From Phascolarctos cinereus (Eukaryota > Chordata > Mammalia > Diprotodontia > Phascolarctidae), in the NCBI RefSeq assembly GCF_002099425.1, contig NW_018344275.1:62001-126000 (forward strand): a DNA stretch of 64,000 nt, written 5' to 3'. The translations under genes and the position numbers were made by a program. This document shows positions 26,201 through 33,609 of the stretch, one piece after another (positions within the stretch are counted from its first letter, which is position 1; each line of letters begins with the position of its first letter). The notes under the pieces are model-generated. The model saw only the letters and a program-made list of their open reading frames with translations. It made no database searches and was not told the origin of the DNA.

Positions 26201-26674
26201 TTAATTTGATTTAACTATAATAATAATAACATAAAATTCTTGGCTGCGAATAGCATAATTTTTGAAGACCAAAGTGTAGCAGACCCTTTAATTCCTTTGT
26301 TTTATGAGAGAAAAATGTGCAGATTAAAGGTCATGGGAGTGAATAAAATCTCTTAATTTCAGCAAGATTATTGATTCTACCTTACAACAGACTAGTATTA
26401 CTAAAATCTGAGTATATAGTTAATACATATTTTTTATATTTTGCAACACTCTAACATCCAACCTACATAGGGTGTTTATCATAACCATGTCAATCTAACA
26501 CCAACTACTTCTCTTATCTTTCTCTGTATTGTTTGGTACTGCTTAATTATTGAACTCTATTTTTCTTAATTGTTGTAGGTTCCTTTAAAGTTGAGCAATC
26601 AGACACTCCTCACACCAAGTGTACCCATCGTCCTGCAGGCTGTACCAAGGACCAAGAAGGAAAATCAACACTAG
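3431..26674 (+). CDS. CYP3A: Cytochrome P450 CYP3A-subfamily gene, exons 2-13 (exon 1 not in window)
   Basis: Microsomal haem-thiolate monooxygenase that oxidises steroids, bile acids and foreign compounds at the ER membrane using electrons from P450 reductase (family knowledge). Twelve exons join in one open frame of 1447 nt: 3431-3524, 5241-5293, 8254-8353, 9193-9306, 9759-9847, 13259-13407, 13963-14090, 15381-15453, 20475-20635, 22456-22682, 25814-25976 and 26579-26674. Every border seen is AG/GT. Numbering with a 71-nt exon 1 gives 505 residues, against 503 in human CYP3A4. Seen motifs: WKRIR of helix C (W126, R130), AGYETTS of helix I (307-313), ExxR as ENLR (364-367), and haem loop [10 protein letters not shown] with Cys444 (codon 25884-25886). 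The N-terminal membrane anchor belongs to exon 1 and is missing here. No disabling change is visible, so it is probably functional. The subfamily is clear; which CYP3A paralogue it is cannot be told. Confidence 0.96.
3555..3730 (+). repeat. MIR-type SINE in intron 2
   Basis: Contains the core order tattagctacgtgacttc, then cctcagtttcctcatctgta and aaatgagagt. This is the MIR/CORE-SINE pattern in sense orientation. Confidence 0.85.
4060..4200 (-). repeat. MIR-type SINE
   Basis: Reverse MIR core: ctagctcaagatcacccaac, followed by gtcagaacttgaaccaagg. Old and diverged. Confidence 0.6.
4265..4445 (+). repeat. MIR-type SINE 3' half
   Basis: Sense MIR features: a diverged ccttcagtttagtaattacc and then gtgagaatcaaatgagacac and gaaagtgcaagatactatt. 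Confidence 0.6.
4571..4741. mobile_element. Possible short DNA-transposon (MITE-like) copy
   Basis: About 170 bp bounded by imperfect inverted ends, ggattcttaac at the left and gttaagaagcc at the right (10 of 11 paired). I cannot name the family. Confidence 0.35.
5241..5293 (+). CDS. CYP3A: CYP3A exon 3
   Basis: 53 nt, residues 56-73, reading [18 protein letters not shown]. It corresponds to the CYP3A segment ending in KYGKVWG (helix A region). The acceptor is cttacag and the donor gtgagt at 5294. The length is identical to human exon 3. Confidence 0.95.
5294..6435. other. Intron 3 sequence, no clear feature
   Basis: No exon-like or protein-like signal. Part of 5560-5660 (cttccctgaaggagcttcca) resembles a widespread old mammalian repeat, but I cannot name it. 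Confidence 0.5.
6440..6661 (+). repeat. Marsupial tRNA-derived SINE, AAC-tailed
   Basis: Sense copy with cctgagttcaaatttggcc, cctcagtttcctcatctgta, gagaaggaaatggcccactc and an ending in aacaacaacaac. The AAC tail suggests mobilisation by an RTE-type rather than an L1-type enzyme (inference). Confidence 0.88.
6755..6905 (-). repeat. Marsupial tRNA-derived SINE, poly(A)-tailed
   Basis: In reverse it reads gggcagctaggtgctgcagt, then gagttcaaatccagcctcag and ggcaagtcatttaacccc, ending in poly(A) (the T run at 6757-6765). It is a different SINE type from the AAC-tailed copy next to it. Confidence 0.88.
7215..7500 (-). mobile_element. L1/HAL1 3'-end fragment
   Basis: It resembles the stretch at 57960-58100: ctgacccattgagaaagcaa, then atcatgcaaaacatattttc and a catgttcc segment. 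This is the 3' UTR of the HAL1-like family in antisense. Confidence 0.6.
7555..7860 (+). mobile_element. LINE L2 3' part
   Basis: L2 pattern in sense orientation: ctaagtaaaattcaaaaact, then tgttcaagactctaccttgc and aaactcaattcaaatgtcac. Confidence 0.8.
7890..8075 (-). repeat. MIR-type SINE in intron 3
   Basis: Reverse MIR: catcctcacaacagcccttt, tgaggaaactgag, then ggtcacagagtaggaagtgt. It ends about 180 bp before exon 4. Confidence 0.85.
8254..8353 (+). CDS. CYP3A: CYP3A exon 4
   Basis: 100 nt, residues 73-106. It reads [20 protein letters not shown] and then an [13 protein letters not shown] segment, covering beta-sheet 1 and helix B. The acceptor is acatag and the donor gtaagt at 8354. 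Confidence 0.95.
9193..9306 (+). CDS. CYP3A: CYP3A exon 5
   Basis: 114 nt, residues 107-144. It covers the B-C loop (part of the substrate-recognition region) and helix C. WKRIR at 126-130 carries the Trp and Arg that contact a haem propionate in the family. It ends in the CYP3A-typical [12 protein letters not shown]. The acceptor is tctctag and the donor gtaagg. Confidence 0.96.
9455..9650 (+). repeat. MIR-type SINE in intron 5
   Basis: Sense MIR: cctttggcaagtcacttaac, a diverged cagtttcctcccctttaaaa, then atatatgattctttatattc. It lies between exons 5 and 6. Confidence 0.82.
9759..9847 (+). CDS. CYP3A: CYP3A exon 6
   Basis: 89 nt, residues 145-174, reading [20 protein letters not shown] and on to PVTLKE (helix D region). 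The acceptor is catttag and the donor gtaagt at 9848. The last codon is split 2+1 with exon 7, as in human CYP3A genes. Confidence 0.95.
10200..11250 (-). mobile_element. Probable old L1 ORF1/5' UTR remnant in intron 6
   Basis: CT-rich composition and phrases such as gaacacatctgggtttgttc resemble antisense L1 5' UTRs elsewhere in the window. The match is loose and boundaries are guesses. Confidence 0.35.
11255..11510 (+). mobile_element. LINE L2 reverse-transcriptase fragment
   Basis: It translates to pieces like [20 protein letters not shown] followed by a WFSPCLSG-type segment. This is the L2 RT pattern in which FDTVDH is followed by LLLDTL and later WFSSYLSDR. Confidence 0.7.
11515..12645 (+). 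mobile_element. L1 ORF2 C-terminal half, decayed
   Basis: Sense phrases of marsupial L1 ORF2: atgccaattttacctaaatt, catcccaattaaattactaa, attcatttggaagaacaaaa, then tagaccaatatcttacacca. It closes with the ORF2-downstream caattggggaatgtctgaat. Many stops. Confidence 0.85.
13005..13190. repeat. Unclassified old interspersed repeat
   Basis: Sequence from ccagaccacattgaaatgta to gagtttaacaccactggttt has the look of a dispersed mammalian repeat. I cannot name the family. It lies just upstream of exon 7. Confidence 0.35.
13259..13407 (+). CDS. CYP3A: CYP3A exon 7
   Basis: 149 nt, residues 174-224. It opens with [16 protein letters not shown], a block nearly unchanged across CYP3A proteins, followed by [20 protein letters not shown] (helices E-F). 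The acceptor is ccacag and the donor gtaagt at 13408. Confidence 0.96.
13963..14090 (+). CDS. CYP3A: CYP3A exon 8
   Basis: 128 nt, residues 224-266. It covers the F-G region that lines the active-site roof and membrane entrance, the most variable part of CYP3A proteins. It opens [20 protein letters not shown] and ends in a lysine-rich stretch. The acceptor is cctcag and the donor gtaagt at 14091. Confidence 0.93.
14226..14289. repeat. (AC)n then (TA)n microsatellite in intron 8
   Basis: A CA run at 14226-14256 followed by tatatacatatatg-type alternation. Confidence 0.95.
15381..15453 (+). CDS. CYP3A: CYP3A exon 9, two codons longer than human
   Basis: 73 nt, residues 267-291, reading [20 protein letters not shown] and then [13 protein letters not shown] is the conserved helix H start. 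The human CYP3A4 exon is 67 nt, so this one has two extra codons in the hydrophilic H-I linker and keeps the phase. The acceptor is tttcag and the donor gtaagt at 15454. Confidence 0.93.
15590..15800 (-). repeat. MIR-type SINE in intron 9, shared with the pseudogene
   Basis: Reverse MIR: cttcataacaattctgagtg, agatgaggaatgttaggctg, then ggatcacagctagtaaaact. The same copy is at about 41120-41345 in the duplicate, so it predates the duplication. Confidence 0.85.
16322..16340. repeat. Target-site duplication, left copy
   Basis: ctcagtttcctctttttta, identical to 19261-19279, flanks the inserted L1 next to its T-rich (antisense A-tail) end. Confidence 0.88.
16341..19260 (-). mobile_element. L1 lacking almost all of ORF2, with target-site duplications
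   Basis: Reading in reverse: a 5' terminus of type gggagccaagatgacgg (about 19238), a 5' UTR to about 18690, the ORF1 coiled coil, and the ORF1p C-terminal domain in an open stretch at 17438-17782 ([20 protein letters not shown], then [13 protein letters not shown]). The first about 120 bp of ORF2 (16740-16860) follows. Then it jumps to about 50 bp of the ORF2 C-terminus ([13 protein letters not shown] at 16680-16735) and again to the 3' UTR (16350-16670). So about 3.5 kb of ORF2 is missing. Perfect 19-bp duplications on both sides show it inserted as one unit already deleted, or was deleted afterwards without touching its ends. Confidence 0.92.
19261..19279. repeat. Target-site duplication, right copy
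   Basis: ctcagtttcctctttttta, identical to 16322-16340. Confidence 0.88.
19535..19790 (+). repeat. MIR-type SINE in intron 9
   Basis: Sense MIR: gttgggagtcagaaggccag, ccacttactagctcagtgat, then gagccttagttgccttatct and a gaatgaaggg segment. Confidence 0.82.
19840..20030 (+). repeat. MIR-type SINE in intron 9
   Basis: Sense MIR: gaccacttt-type start is lost, but aaaatcatttaacctcttca, agcctcagtttactcatcca and gatcctttccagttctacat are clear. Confidence 0.82.
20475..20635 (+). CDS. CYP3A: CYP3A exon 10 (I helix)
   Basis: 161 nt, residues 291-344. It holds the oxygen-activating I helix, [15 protein letters not shown], with the Glu-Thr pair at 310-311, then [20 protein letters not shown] (helices J and J'). 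The acceptor is tttcag and the donor gtgaga at 20636. A broken duplicate lies at 41495-41668. Confidence 0.97.
20636..22455 (+). other. CYP3A intron 10
   Basis: No repeat family recognised. Its two ends (20636-20890 and 22190-22455) are shared with the pseudogene copy. The middle 1.3 kb is not. Confidence 0.7.
22456..22682 (+). CDS. CYP3A: CYP3A exon 11 (ExxR)
   Basis: 227 nt, residues 345-420. It includes [17 protein letters not shown] with the ExxR Glu364 and Arg367 of helix K, then [11 protein letters not shown] and the EFRPER meander start. The acceptor is ttgcag and the donor gtatac at 22683. The duplicate at 43088-43311 shares the gtatac donor. Confidence 0.97.
22970..23420 (-). mobile_element. 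L1/HAL1 inter-ORF fragment in intron 11
   Basis: It aligns by eye with 57010-57430: actcaaaagatttttctccc against actcaaaagatttttttgtg, and tctcctcttacttccctgtt in both. The (CTT/CTC/CAT)n low-complexity tract at 22975-23080 is part of it. It begins just beyond the end of the segment shared with the pseudogene. Confidence 0.75.
23975..24540 (+). repeat. Unclassified marsupial interspersed repeat
   Basis: Phrases such as ttctcaaagaggaccatgac, gagtgagggagggctttgca and tttgagtgaggcaatgccca look like a dispersed marsupial repeat. I cannot name its class, and an LTR or SINE-like origin is open. Confidence 0.45.
24585..25700 (+). mobile_element. LINE L2 3' half ending in its native 3' end
   Basis: Sense L2: tggatgtccagtagacagct, aattataattgaccactcac, ctcagtaaactctggtggct, then gtgcctggcacatagtagat and gctaaataaatgtttattga. 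This is the diagnostic L2 3' terminus. A (GGACA)n run lies just upstream at 24560-24581. Exon 12 starts 114 bp downstream. Confidence 0.92.
25814..25976 (+). CDS. CYP3A: CYP3A exon 12 (haem-binding loop)
   Basis: 163 nt, residues 420-474. It completes PERF with exon 11 and holds the haem signature [10 protein letters not shown], whose Cys444 is the axial iron ligand, then [20 protein letters not shown] (helix L). The acceptor is aaccag, weak in pyrimidines, and the donor gtgagg. An L2 3' end stops about 110 bp upstream. Confidence 0.97.
26579..26674 (+). CDS. CYP3A: CYP3A exon 13 coding part and stop
   Basis: 96 nt, residues 475-505 plus TAG at 26672-26674. It opens [20 protein letters not shown], matching the end of human CYP3A proteins ([20 protein letters not shown]). 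It ends in a divergent basic tail, RTKKENQH. The acceptor is ttgtag. Confidence 0.93.
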   Translation, partial: VPLKLSNQTLLTPSVPIVLQAVPRTKKENQH

Positions 26675-27119
26675 AAATTCTCCTCCTCATTCCACTCAGT
26701 CTTGTCTACAATCATGCCTCAGATTTCCCTTCTGTAGTCCAAAGACATTGAATCTTAGGATTTCAGAAGCAACAATTTACCTTATGAGCCAAACAAAGAA
26801 AAAGAAATGGTTACTTTTTTTTTAATCACAGGAGATTGAGTACTTAGCTTTTTCAGATGATCGTTTTGGAGATCTCCATGTTTGAGGATTGTTGTATCAG
26901 TGGTGTCAAGTGTCACATACACTAATCCAGCTGATCATTTTCCAGAAGAAATGACCCCCAATGGATTAGTACAACTTGATATTACTAGGATGCAGTAATA
27001 CAATGGAAGAACAGAGAAAATCATGAATTATCTTTTTATTATTTTTTTAATCAACAATTGTACTTGACAATGACAATTATAGTGAATGCAGTAATGGGGA
27101 GAATATTACTTATTTTTAA
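26675..27119 (+). other. CYP3A 3' UTR, length uncertain
   Basis: The sequence just after the stop is not repetitive, as expected of a 3' UTR. No canonical AATAAA is visible before the L1 fragment at about 27120. Weak candidates are AATACA at 26997-27002 and ATTAAA at 27258-27263, the latter inside that L1 fragment. Confidence 0.45.
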
Positions 27120-27385
27120 TATTCTGCATTCAATCTAAGCAAAATATTTTTTACTTTCTGGGTTTTTTTTTTCATTTTCCCCTGTGAGTCTGTGTCTTCT
27201 TTTGTAACATGACTAATATTGTAATATGTTTTGCATGATTGAACATGTACAATCTATATTAAATTTCTTCCTGTCTTTGGGAGGAGGAGGTCAGGGAGAG
27301 AGAAAATTTGGAACTTAAACATTTTTAAATGAATGTTAGAAATTATCTTTACATGTAACTGGAGAAAAATAGAATATTATTTGTT
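27120..27385 (+). mobile_element. L1 3' UTR end
   Basis: Sense L1 tail: aacatgactaatattgtaat, ttgcatgattgaacatgtac, then aaatttggaacttaaacatt and ttagaaattatctttacatg. Confidence 0.85.
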
Positions 27386-27389
27386 TAAT

Positions 27390-28250
27390 ATTCTGCATTG
27401 GACATCTATGTTGCTACAAATGACAAAAGACATTTCTGGAAACCTCTTATTTGATGTCTAGTATCCCTTAAAGTCAAATCATTATCATTCAGTTGGATGG
27501 GCAATGTATTGCTTTTGATTATCTTAATTTTTTGATTGCTAATTAACTATCGGTATGTTCATATAAAAGTCCAGTTTAACATTGATAGCTACAGTAAGGG
27601 GACAAAGATTTCGCTTAGTTTCCCCCCCCCCTTTTTCCTTCATTCCACAAACATTTGAGAGTGAGCACTACCAAAAACCTTGGACCTATTTGAATCAAGT
27701 TCTGTCTTAGGGATTCCTTACAAGTCACACTCTTTTGGTTGTGTCTTGATTTAGGGTTTTACCCAAGAATACCAGCATCTGTCTCATTTCTTATTGTAAG
27801 AGTCAAAACAACTCTCCTTACATATCTAGTTGGCCTCTACTTCACCTAAGTTTGTGGTTGAGGTACTCAACATGTGGTTGAAGTACAATCAAAACAGGAA
27901 ATATTTGGGGCCACTAAAAAACCAACCCTATCAAAGTTTGTTCCTTTTTACACAATCCTTCTGTCCAAGGCATGTTTAATGCAATTCTGTTATTTTAAAT
28001 CTTCTCCCCTCCCCCCCATAAATGTTAAGTCCTTTGCCTATTTAGGAAGGGCTCTTGAGTGTTTGAAAGAAAAGTCAATGATGGGTGTTGGTGGAAAGAC
28101 TAGATGTTCTTTCAGCTGCAACATTGTAAGATGTTTGATTCTTTTTTCACCATCTCCAATCAGTAATTAATTTTTCTTTTGTAATATTTCTTGTATTTAT
28201 TTAGTCATTGTCATTCTATTTGACCACTCTAGTATAAACCTACATGATCT
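27390..28250. other. Unrecognised intergenic sequence
   Basis: No gene, conserved protein reading or clear repeat seen. A C-run lies at about 27622-27630. Confidence 0.5.
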
Positions 28251-28254
28251 CATC

Positions 28255-28440
28255 CCTGCATTGCTGCAGTACTGGAGTAGGCTTGTAACTGGTGTCCCTC
28301 CCTTGACTCTTTATATGAGTTCATCTTCTGGATCCATACCACATTATTCTTTCTAAAATGTTACTTGCAAAATGCTATTTTCCTAGTCAAATGTTCCATT
28401 TTTTTCATTGTTTACAGGGTTAAATGCAAACTCCTGGTAT
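28255..28440 (+). mobile_element. LINE L2 fragment
   Basis: Sense L2: tgtaactggtgtccctccct, then ttctttctaaaatgttactt and gtttacagggttaaatgcaa. Confidence 0.7.
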
Positions 28441-28527
28441 CACGTACACATCTATCACTAAAAAATAACCATAAACATATTTTCCAAAGTAAATTTTCAT
28501 GTGGTGTAAAGGTGAAATCATATTGAG

Positions 28528-28778
28528 CAGCTTGGTTGTATAGAGAATAGAGCCCTAGGCATGGAATCAGTAAGACTTGTCTTCATGAGTTCAAATCTGG
28601 CCACAGACACTTATTAGCTATGTGACCTGGTTAAGTTACTTAATGCTGTTTGCCCCAGTTCCTAATGTATAAGATGGGCTTAGAACAAAATGGCAAACTG
28701 TTCCAGTAATCTCACCAAGAAAACCCCAAATGGGTTCATGAAGAGTTGGACACAATTGTAAGAGTTCAACAACAACAT
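28528..28778 (+). repeat. AAC-tailed marsupial SINE
   Basis: Sense copy: gagttcaaatctggccacag, cacttattagctatgtgacc, gaaaaccccaaatgggttca, ending in caacaacaacat. Confidence 0.88.
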
Positions 28779-28824
28779 AAAAGTTGAAATCAATACTGTT
28801 GTCAAATATATGGACCCATATGAT

Positions 28825-28970
28825 TTGGGACCATTGGCAAGTCATTTAACTACTCTTGCCTCAATTTTATCTTCTCTAAAATACAGAGTTGTTTTATCCC
28901 AACTTTAAGGTTATTATGAGGAAAGAGCCTTTTAAGCTTTGAAGTGCTAAATAAACATGAGCAGTGATCA
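28825..28970 (+). repeat. MIR-type SINE 3' half
   Basis: Sense MIR: tggcaagtcatttaactact, then ggttattatgaggaaagagc and gaagtgctaaataaacatga. Confidence 0.75.
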
Positions 28971-29479
28971 TACTCAGAATAAAATATTCTCCATGTCCAG
29001 GGAGAACTGAATAAAAAGAGATGGCTACATACACAGTCCCTTGAGATTCCCTTGCTTGTTTCTTCATTGACCACATACTAACTGTTCTTCTAACTGGGAA
29101 TGATCATCTATCATTTCTTTACCTACCCAAATGTTAACTTTGTCTTAGGTTTACCTTAAGTCTTTCCTGGTTCACTGAAGCACCAGTGATCCTTGGCTTC
29201 TATAGCACTCATGTGATCTTCCATCCATTTGCCCTCCATTGCCTTTTGTTTTTAGTAATTTTTTTGATGTATAAATGGTTTATTTCCATAAGAAGGCTAT
29301 AAGCAATTGAACAGCAAAATAAAAATCCTAAAAGCCAACGGCAAGATGAAAAAATATTTGAAAGTTAAAGTTTTGTTAATAAGTAAAACTAGAAATTGCT
29401 TTTTAAAATAAGTATTTATTAATTAATTGGATATTAAGAAGAAAGAAGAAAAACAAATTGCATGTATGAAAAAAGACTT

Positions 29480-29995
29480 CACAACCAATGAAGAAAAAAA
29501 CACCTTTATTTGGGCTTCTTTCTGCAAAATATGTGCCAATAAAACTGACAATCTAATTGAAATAGAAAAAATATTTTAAAAATATGAACTTCCTAATTAA
29601 CAGAACAGGAAATAGATTACTTAAAGAATTCATCTTAAAAAAGAAATTAGAGAAGCCATACATGAATTCCCTAAGGGAGAAAAAATTTGACCAGGACTAG
29701 ATGGGTTTACAAAGAAATCCTGCCAAAAAAAATTAAAGAACAATCATTTGTTCTTCATTCCCAAGGAAAAAATGAATAGACAAAAGAACAATTATTCCAT
29801 ATACTTTACATATTTTTAAAAAAATAGTAAAGAGATCTTATCAAGCTCCTTCTGTGACACAAATGTAGTCTTGTTATTTTCACCAGAGAGAGTTAAAACA
29901 GGGAAAGAAAACTATAAATCAGTTTTCCTAAAGCATATTAATGCAAAAATTTTAAAGAAAATAATATCAAAGAGAAAAGTATAAGCAGAGAAAAA
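29480..29995 (+). mobile_element. Diverged L1 ORF2 (RT region)
   Basis: It follows the ORF2 RT order seen in reverse at 47545-47900: ttcctaattaacagaacagg, then agaagccatacatgaattcc, a gaccaggactagatgggttt segment and gacacaaatgtagtcttgtt. Much decayed. Confidence 0.75.
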
Positions 29996-30004
29996 ATAGA
30001 ATGG

Positions 30005-30870
30005 AGGGAAATGCACATTTAGTAATCATAACTATGAATGTGAATGACATGAATTCTCCCATAAAACAGGAAACAGATAGCAGAGTGGATTAAAAGCCAT
30101 AATCCTGCAGTATGTTGTTTACAAGAAGCACATTTGAAGCAGAGAGGTACACACAGAGTAAAGGTAATGGCCTGGAGGAGAATATATTATGCTTCAGCTC
30201 AAGTAAAAAAAAAAAAAGCAAGGATAGTAATCCTGATCTCAGACAATGCAAAGGCAAAAATAGCTCTTTTTGTGGTGTCAAAGAATTGGAAATTGAGAGG
30301 ATGCCTACCAAGTGGGAAATGGCTGAACAAGTTGTAGTATATGAATGTAATGGAATACCATTGTGCTATAAGAAATGATGAACAGGCTGACTTCAGAAAA
30401 ACATGGAAAGACTTGTATGGTCTGATGCTGAGTGAAGTGAGCAGAACCAGGAGAACATTGTACACGATAATAGCCATGATGTGTGATGACTAATATTGAT
30501 AAACTTAACCCTTCTCAGCAATACAAAGACCTAAGACATCTTCAAAGGCCTCGTGATGGAAAATGCTATCCACATCCAAAGAAAGAGCTATGGAGTTTGA
30601 ATGCAGATCAAAGCATACTATTTGCTATTTTTTTTTCTGTTGTGTTTTGTTTCCACTCTCTGGTGGTTCCTCCTATTGCTTCTAATTCTTACTTACAACA
30701 TCACTAATGTGAAAATATGTTGCATAGAAACATATATGTATAACCTATATCATATTGCATGCCAACTTGGGGAGGGAGGTGAAGAAGGAGGGGGAGAAAA
30801 ATTCAAAACTCAAAAGCTTATGGAAGTGATAGTTGATAATTCAAAATAAATTAATAAAAAAACAAAAACA
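30005..30870 (+). mobile_element. L1 with internal ORF2 deletion
   Basis: The start of ORF2 (tgaattctcccataaaacag, atgttgtttacaagaagcac) runs to about 30262. It then joins directly to sequence downstream of ORF2 (ctctttttgtggtgtcaaag, atggctgaacaagttgtagt) and the 3' UTR, ending in aataaattaataaaaaaaca. About 3.5 kb of ORF2 is missing. The junction differs from those of the other ORF2-less copies. Confidence 0.85.
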
Positions 30871-30999
30871 CTCAAACAAAAATAAAAAGGTGCCATGCAC
30901 AGCTTAAGAATATGTTAATTCCTTTGTATCCGTTCATTAATCACCAGAATTCTTTCATCCCTCATTTTTCTAAAGTTCTATTCAGATCTTGAATATCTT

Positions 31000-33020
31000 T
31001 CTTATATATGTTTTAATCAGATTTGTCTGGGTCAGAAAGGGCCACATTGAGGCTCCTCCATTATTATAATTTTATCTATTTCTCCCAGTAATTCAATTAA
31101 CTATTTGCTGGTATGTATTCATTGTGTATTTCATGTTGGATTCAATTTTCTAATGCATTCATTGTATATACTAATTTTAATTATAATGTAATTTTTTTCT
31201 TTTATATCATGATTATATTTACTGAATCTTATTGGAAATTATCACTATTTATGCTTTTTTGGGGGGTTCAGATTAAGCAGAATTAGTATTGCTTTATTCT
31301 CTCATTTTAACTCTATGTGAATCTTTATGTTGCAATTGGTTTTCTTATAAAAACTGTATTGTTAGATTCAATTTTCTAATACATTCTCCCATTCGTTTTA
31401 TTGGAGTTCATTTTATGAGTGGGTTCTTTCCTTTCACATTCACGATTATTACTCTTAATCATGTATTTCTGTCTTTGTGTTTGTCTTGTGCTTCTTCCTT
31501 TCTTTGCTTCACTGTCTGCCTTACATATAAGATGGCAAAAGATTTTGCCTACCACTTGAGATCTTATAAGTGAAACACATTGCTTCCTCTCTGTTGTCAC
31601 TCTTCTCTTTTCCTCGCTCCATCCTCATCCCAGGTTCTTATTCTTTTTTCTTTCATCTTCTTTTATGATCTCCTCTCCAATACTGGATTTTATTTTGCTT
31701 ATGACTATTATTTTACTTATTCTCCCCTCACTTTTAAGCCTCTCTTTGTCTCCTTTTATTTATTTTTTGGAATTTAGTGTATTTTCTACCATCATCTTAA
31801 TCTTCCTTTGTTTGGTTCAAATGAGACAATATTCATGGAATGTTCATTTCTCCCCCCTCTTTCTCTATATTTAAATACTCTTCATCTTACACACCTCTAA
31901 TATGTGATAGTGATTTCCCTCCCCTTCTTCTTCCTTTCTTCCTCCTTTTTTTATATTTCCATATCACTTCTCTGGAGACCATAGAAATAGAAATAGAACA
32001 AAGTTGCCTCAGGTCCTCTGTTTAACATAATTAAAGTTTTCTATCATCTTTGAATGTATAAGATTCTGAGAAGAAATTAGGTTTTTTGTCTTTTTATTAG
32101 TACATATAAATTAGTCCCTTTTTATGTTTCTCTTGGTTTCTGTGTTTCCATTTCAAAATATCTACCCTGTTCTCAGGAATGCTTAGAAGTCTTCTATTTC
32201 ATTAAAGGTCCCTTTCATCCATGTAGGATTCCCAGTAGAGAATTATTTTTAATTTTGCCATAAAATTACTTTTTATTATAAACTTTTATCTTTTGCCTTT
32301 TGGAATCTTGTTTTTGAAGGTCTATTCTTCTTTACGTGGAAATTGCCAAATCATGTGTTGACCTATATGTGACTCTTTGAAACTGGAACTCTTTTTTGGC
32401 CATTGTAGCATTTCTTGCTTTATGTTGCAAGCTTTGAATTTTAAGAGGTTTCATTTTGAAATTTATTTTAGGAAAATAGCTAGTGGATTCCACCCTTGTC
32501 CAATTTTGAATTTGCCCTCTGATTCTAGGAAATTTGGGTAGTTTTCACTTATGATTTCTTAAAATATGGTATCTAAACTTTTTACCCCATTATTTTTGTA
32601 TAGCCAATTAATTTTTAGATTGTCTCTTCTTGACCTAGCTATGGGCTTTGCTGCTCCTTCTTCTTGATATGGAGTTTCAGGGAATGCACTTCTATGCTGA
32701 ACTCTTGCCCCAGGACTGTGGAATGGCCTCACTGTAGGCTCTTAAGCTTTTCTTTTGCTGTGGAGCTCTAAGAATGCTCTTTTCCTAGGCTCCTCCAGGA
32801 GTGCTCCCTCGTTGCCACTGATTTACACTCTACTTTCTACTTATCCTTGATTTTCTATTTCAGGGTTTCTGCAGAATTTTGGTCATCTTTCACTGGTTTG
32901 AATAGAGAAATCTACAACTGATCCTCATTCTTTTTTTTTTTTAATGGTGCCTTTAAAAGCTTAACTGGGGGTGTTTTCTGGGTAACTGGATTTTTCTAGA
33001 TACTAAAACATTACCATCTT
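31000..33020 (-). mobile_element. Old L1, 5' half
   Basis: In reverse: 5' terminus gaggaattgtgggaagatgg (33002-33025), a CT-rich 5' UTR at 32640-32990, ORF1 at about 32050-32630, the inter-ORF CT-rich stretch, and ORF2 start sequence at 31270-31450 (antisense of gtgaatgggatgaactctcc-type). Strongly decayed. Confidence 0.75.
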
Positions 33021-33029
33021 CCCACAATT

Positions 33030-33600
33030 CCTCTGTAAAAGTTCCTTATATTTTTTATCTACTGATTTTTCATTCTTTATTCTTATTTTTATCTTTGCAA
33101 ATTGGTTTTTCTTTTCTCTTTAAAAATAAAATTAGCTAATACTGTCTTGATTTTATGTGTAAAATTAAAGTTCTTTGCTCTCTTCACTAGTTCATTAATT
33201 TGTTTATTTTATTTTTCCTTTGATTCTTTTTTTTGTGCATATTTTGGTATTGATAATTTGTTAATTTATTAATTTTCTGGCTTTAAAAAAGTTTATACTG
33301 AATTCATTTGTCCCTTTATTTTTCTCTTTCACTAGTATGTTTGAGATAGAATTTTATTCATTTTTTAGCTGCATCTCATAAATGTGTGTTGTCACATTAT
33401 TATTATCCTCTTTAATAAAATGATTTATTGTTTTTATGATTTGTTCTTTAACTCCCCCAATTATTTAGGATACCATTACTTGGACTTCCATTATGGGTGT
33501 GTATTTTGTTCTTATTTCCTTCACTAAAATTATTTTTAAAATTATATTTTGGTCTATAAAAATGTGGTTAACAGACTTTTCCATTAGGGAATTTGCATCA
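33030..33600 (-). mobile_element. Old L1 ORF2 fragment
   Basis: It matches the order of 48000-48400 in reverse: gaattttattcattttttag, then tttttatgatttgttcttta and caattatttaggataccatt. Confidence 0.65.
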
Positions 33601-33609
33601 GATTGCCAG

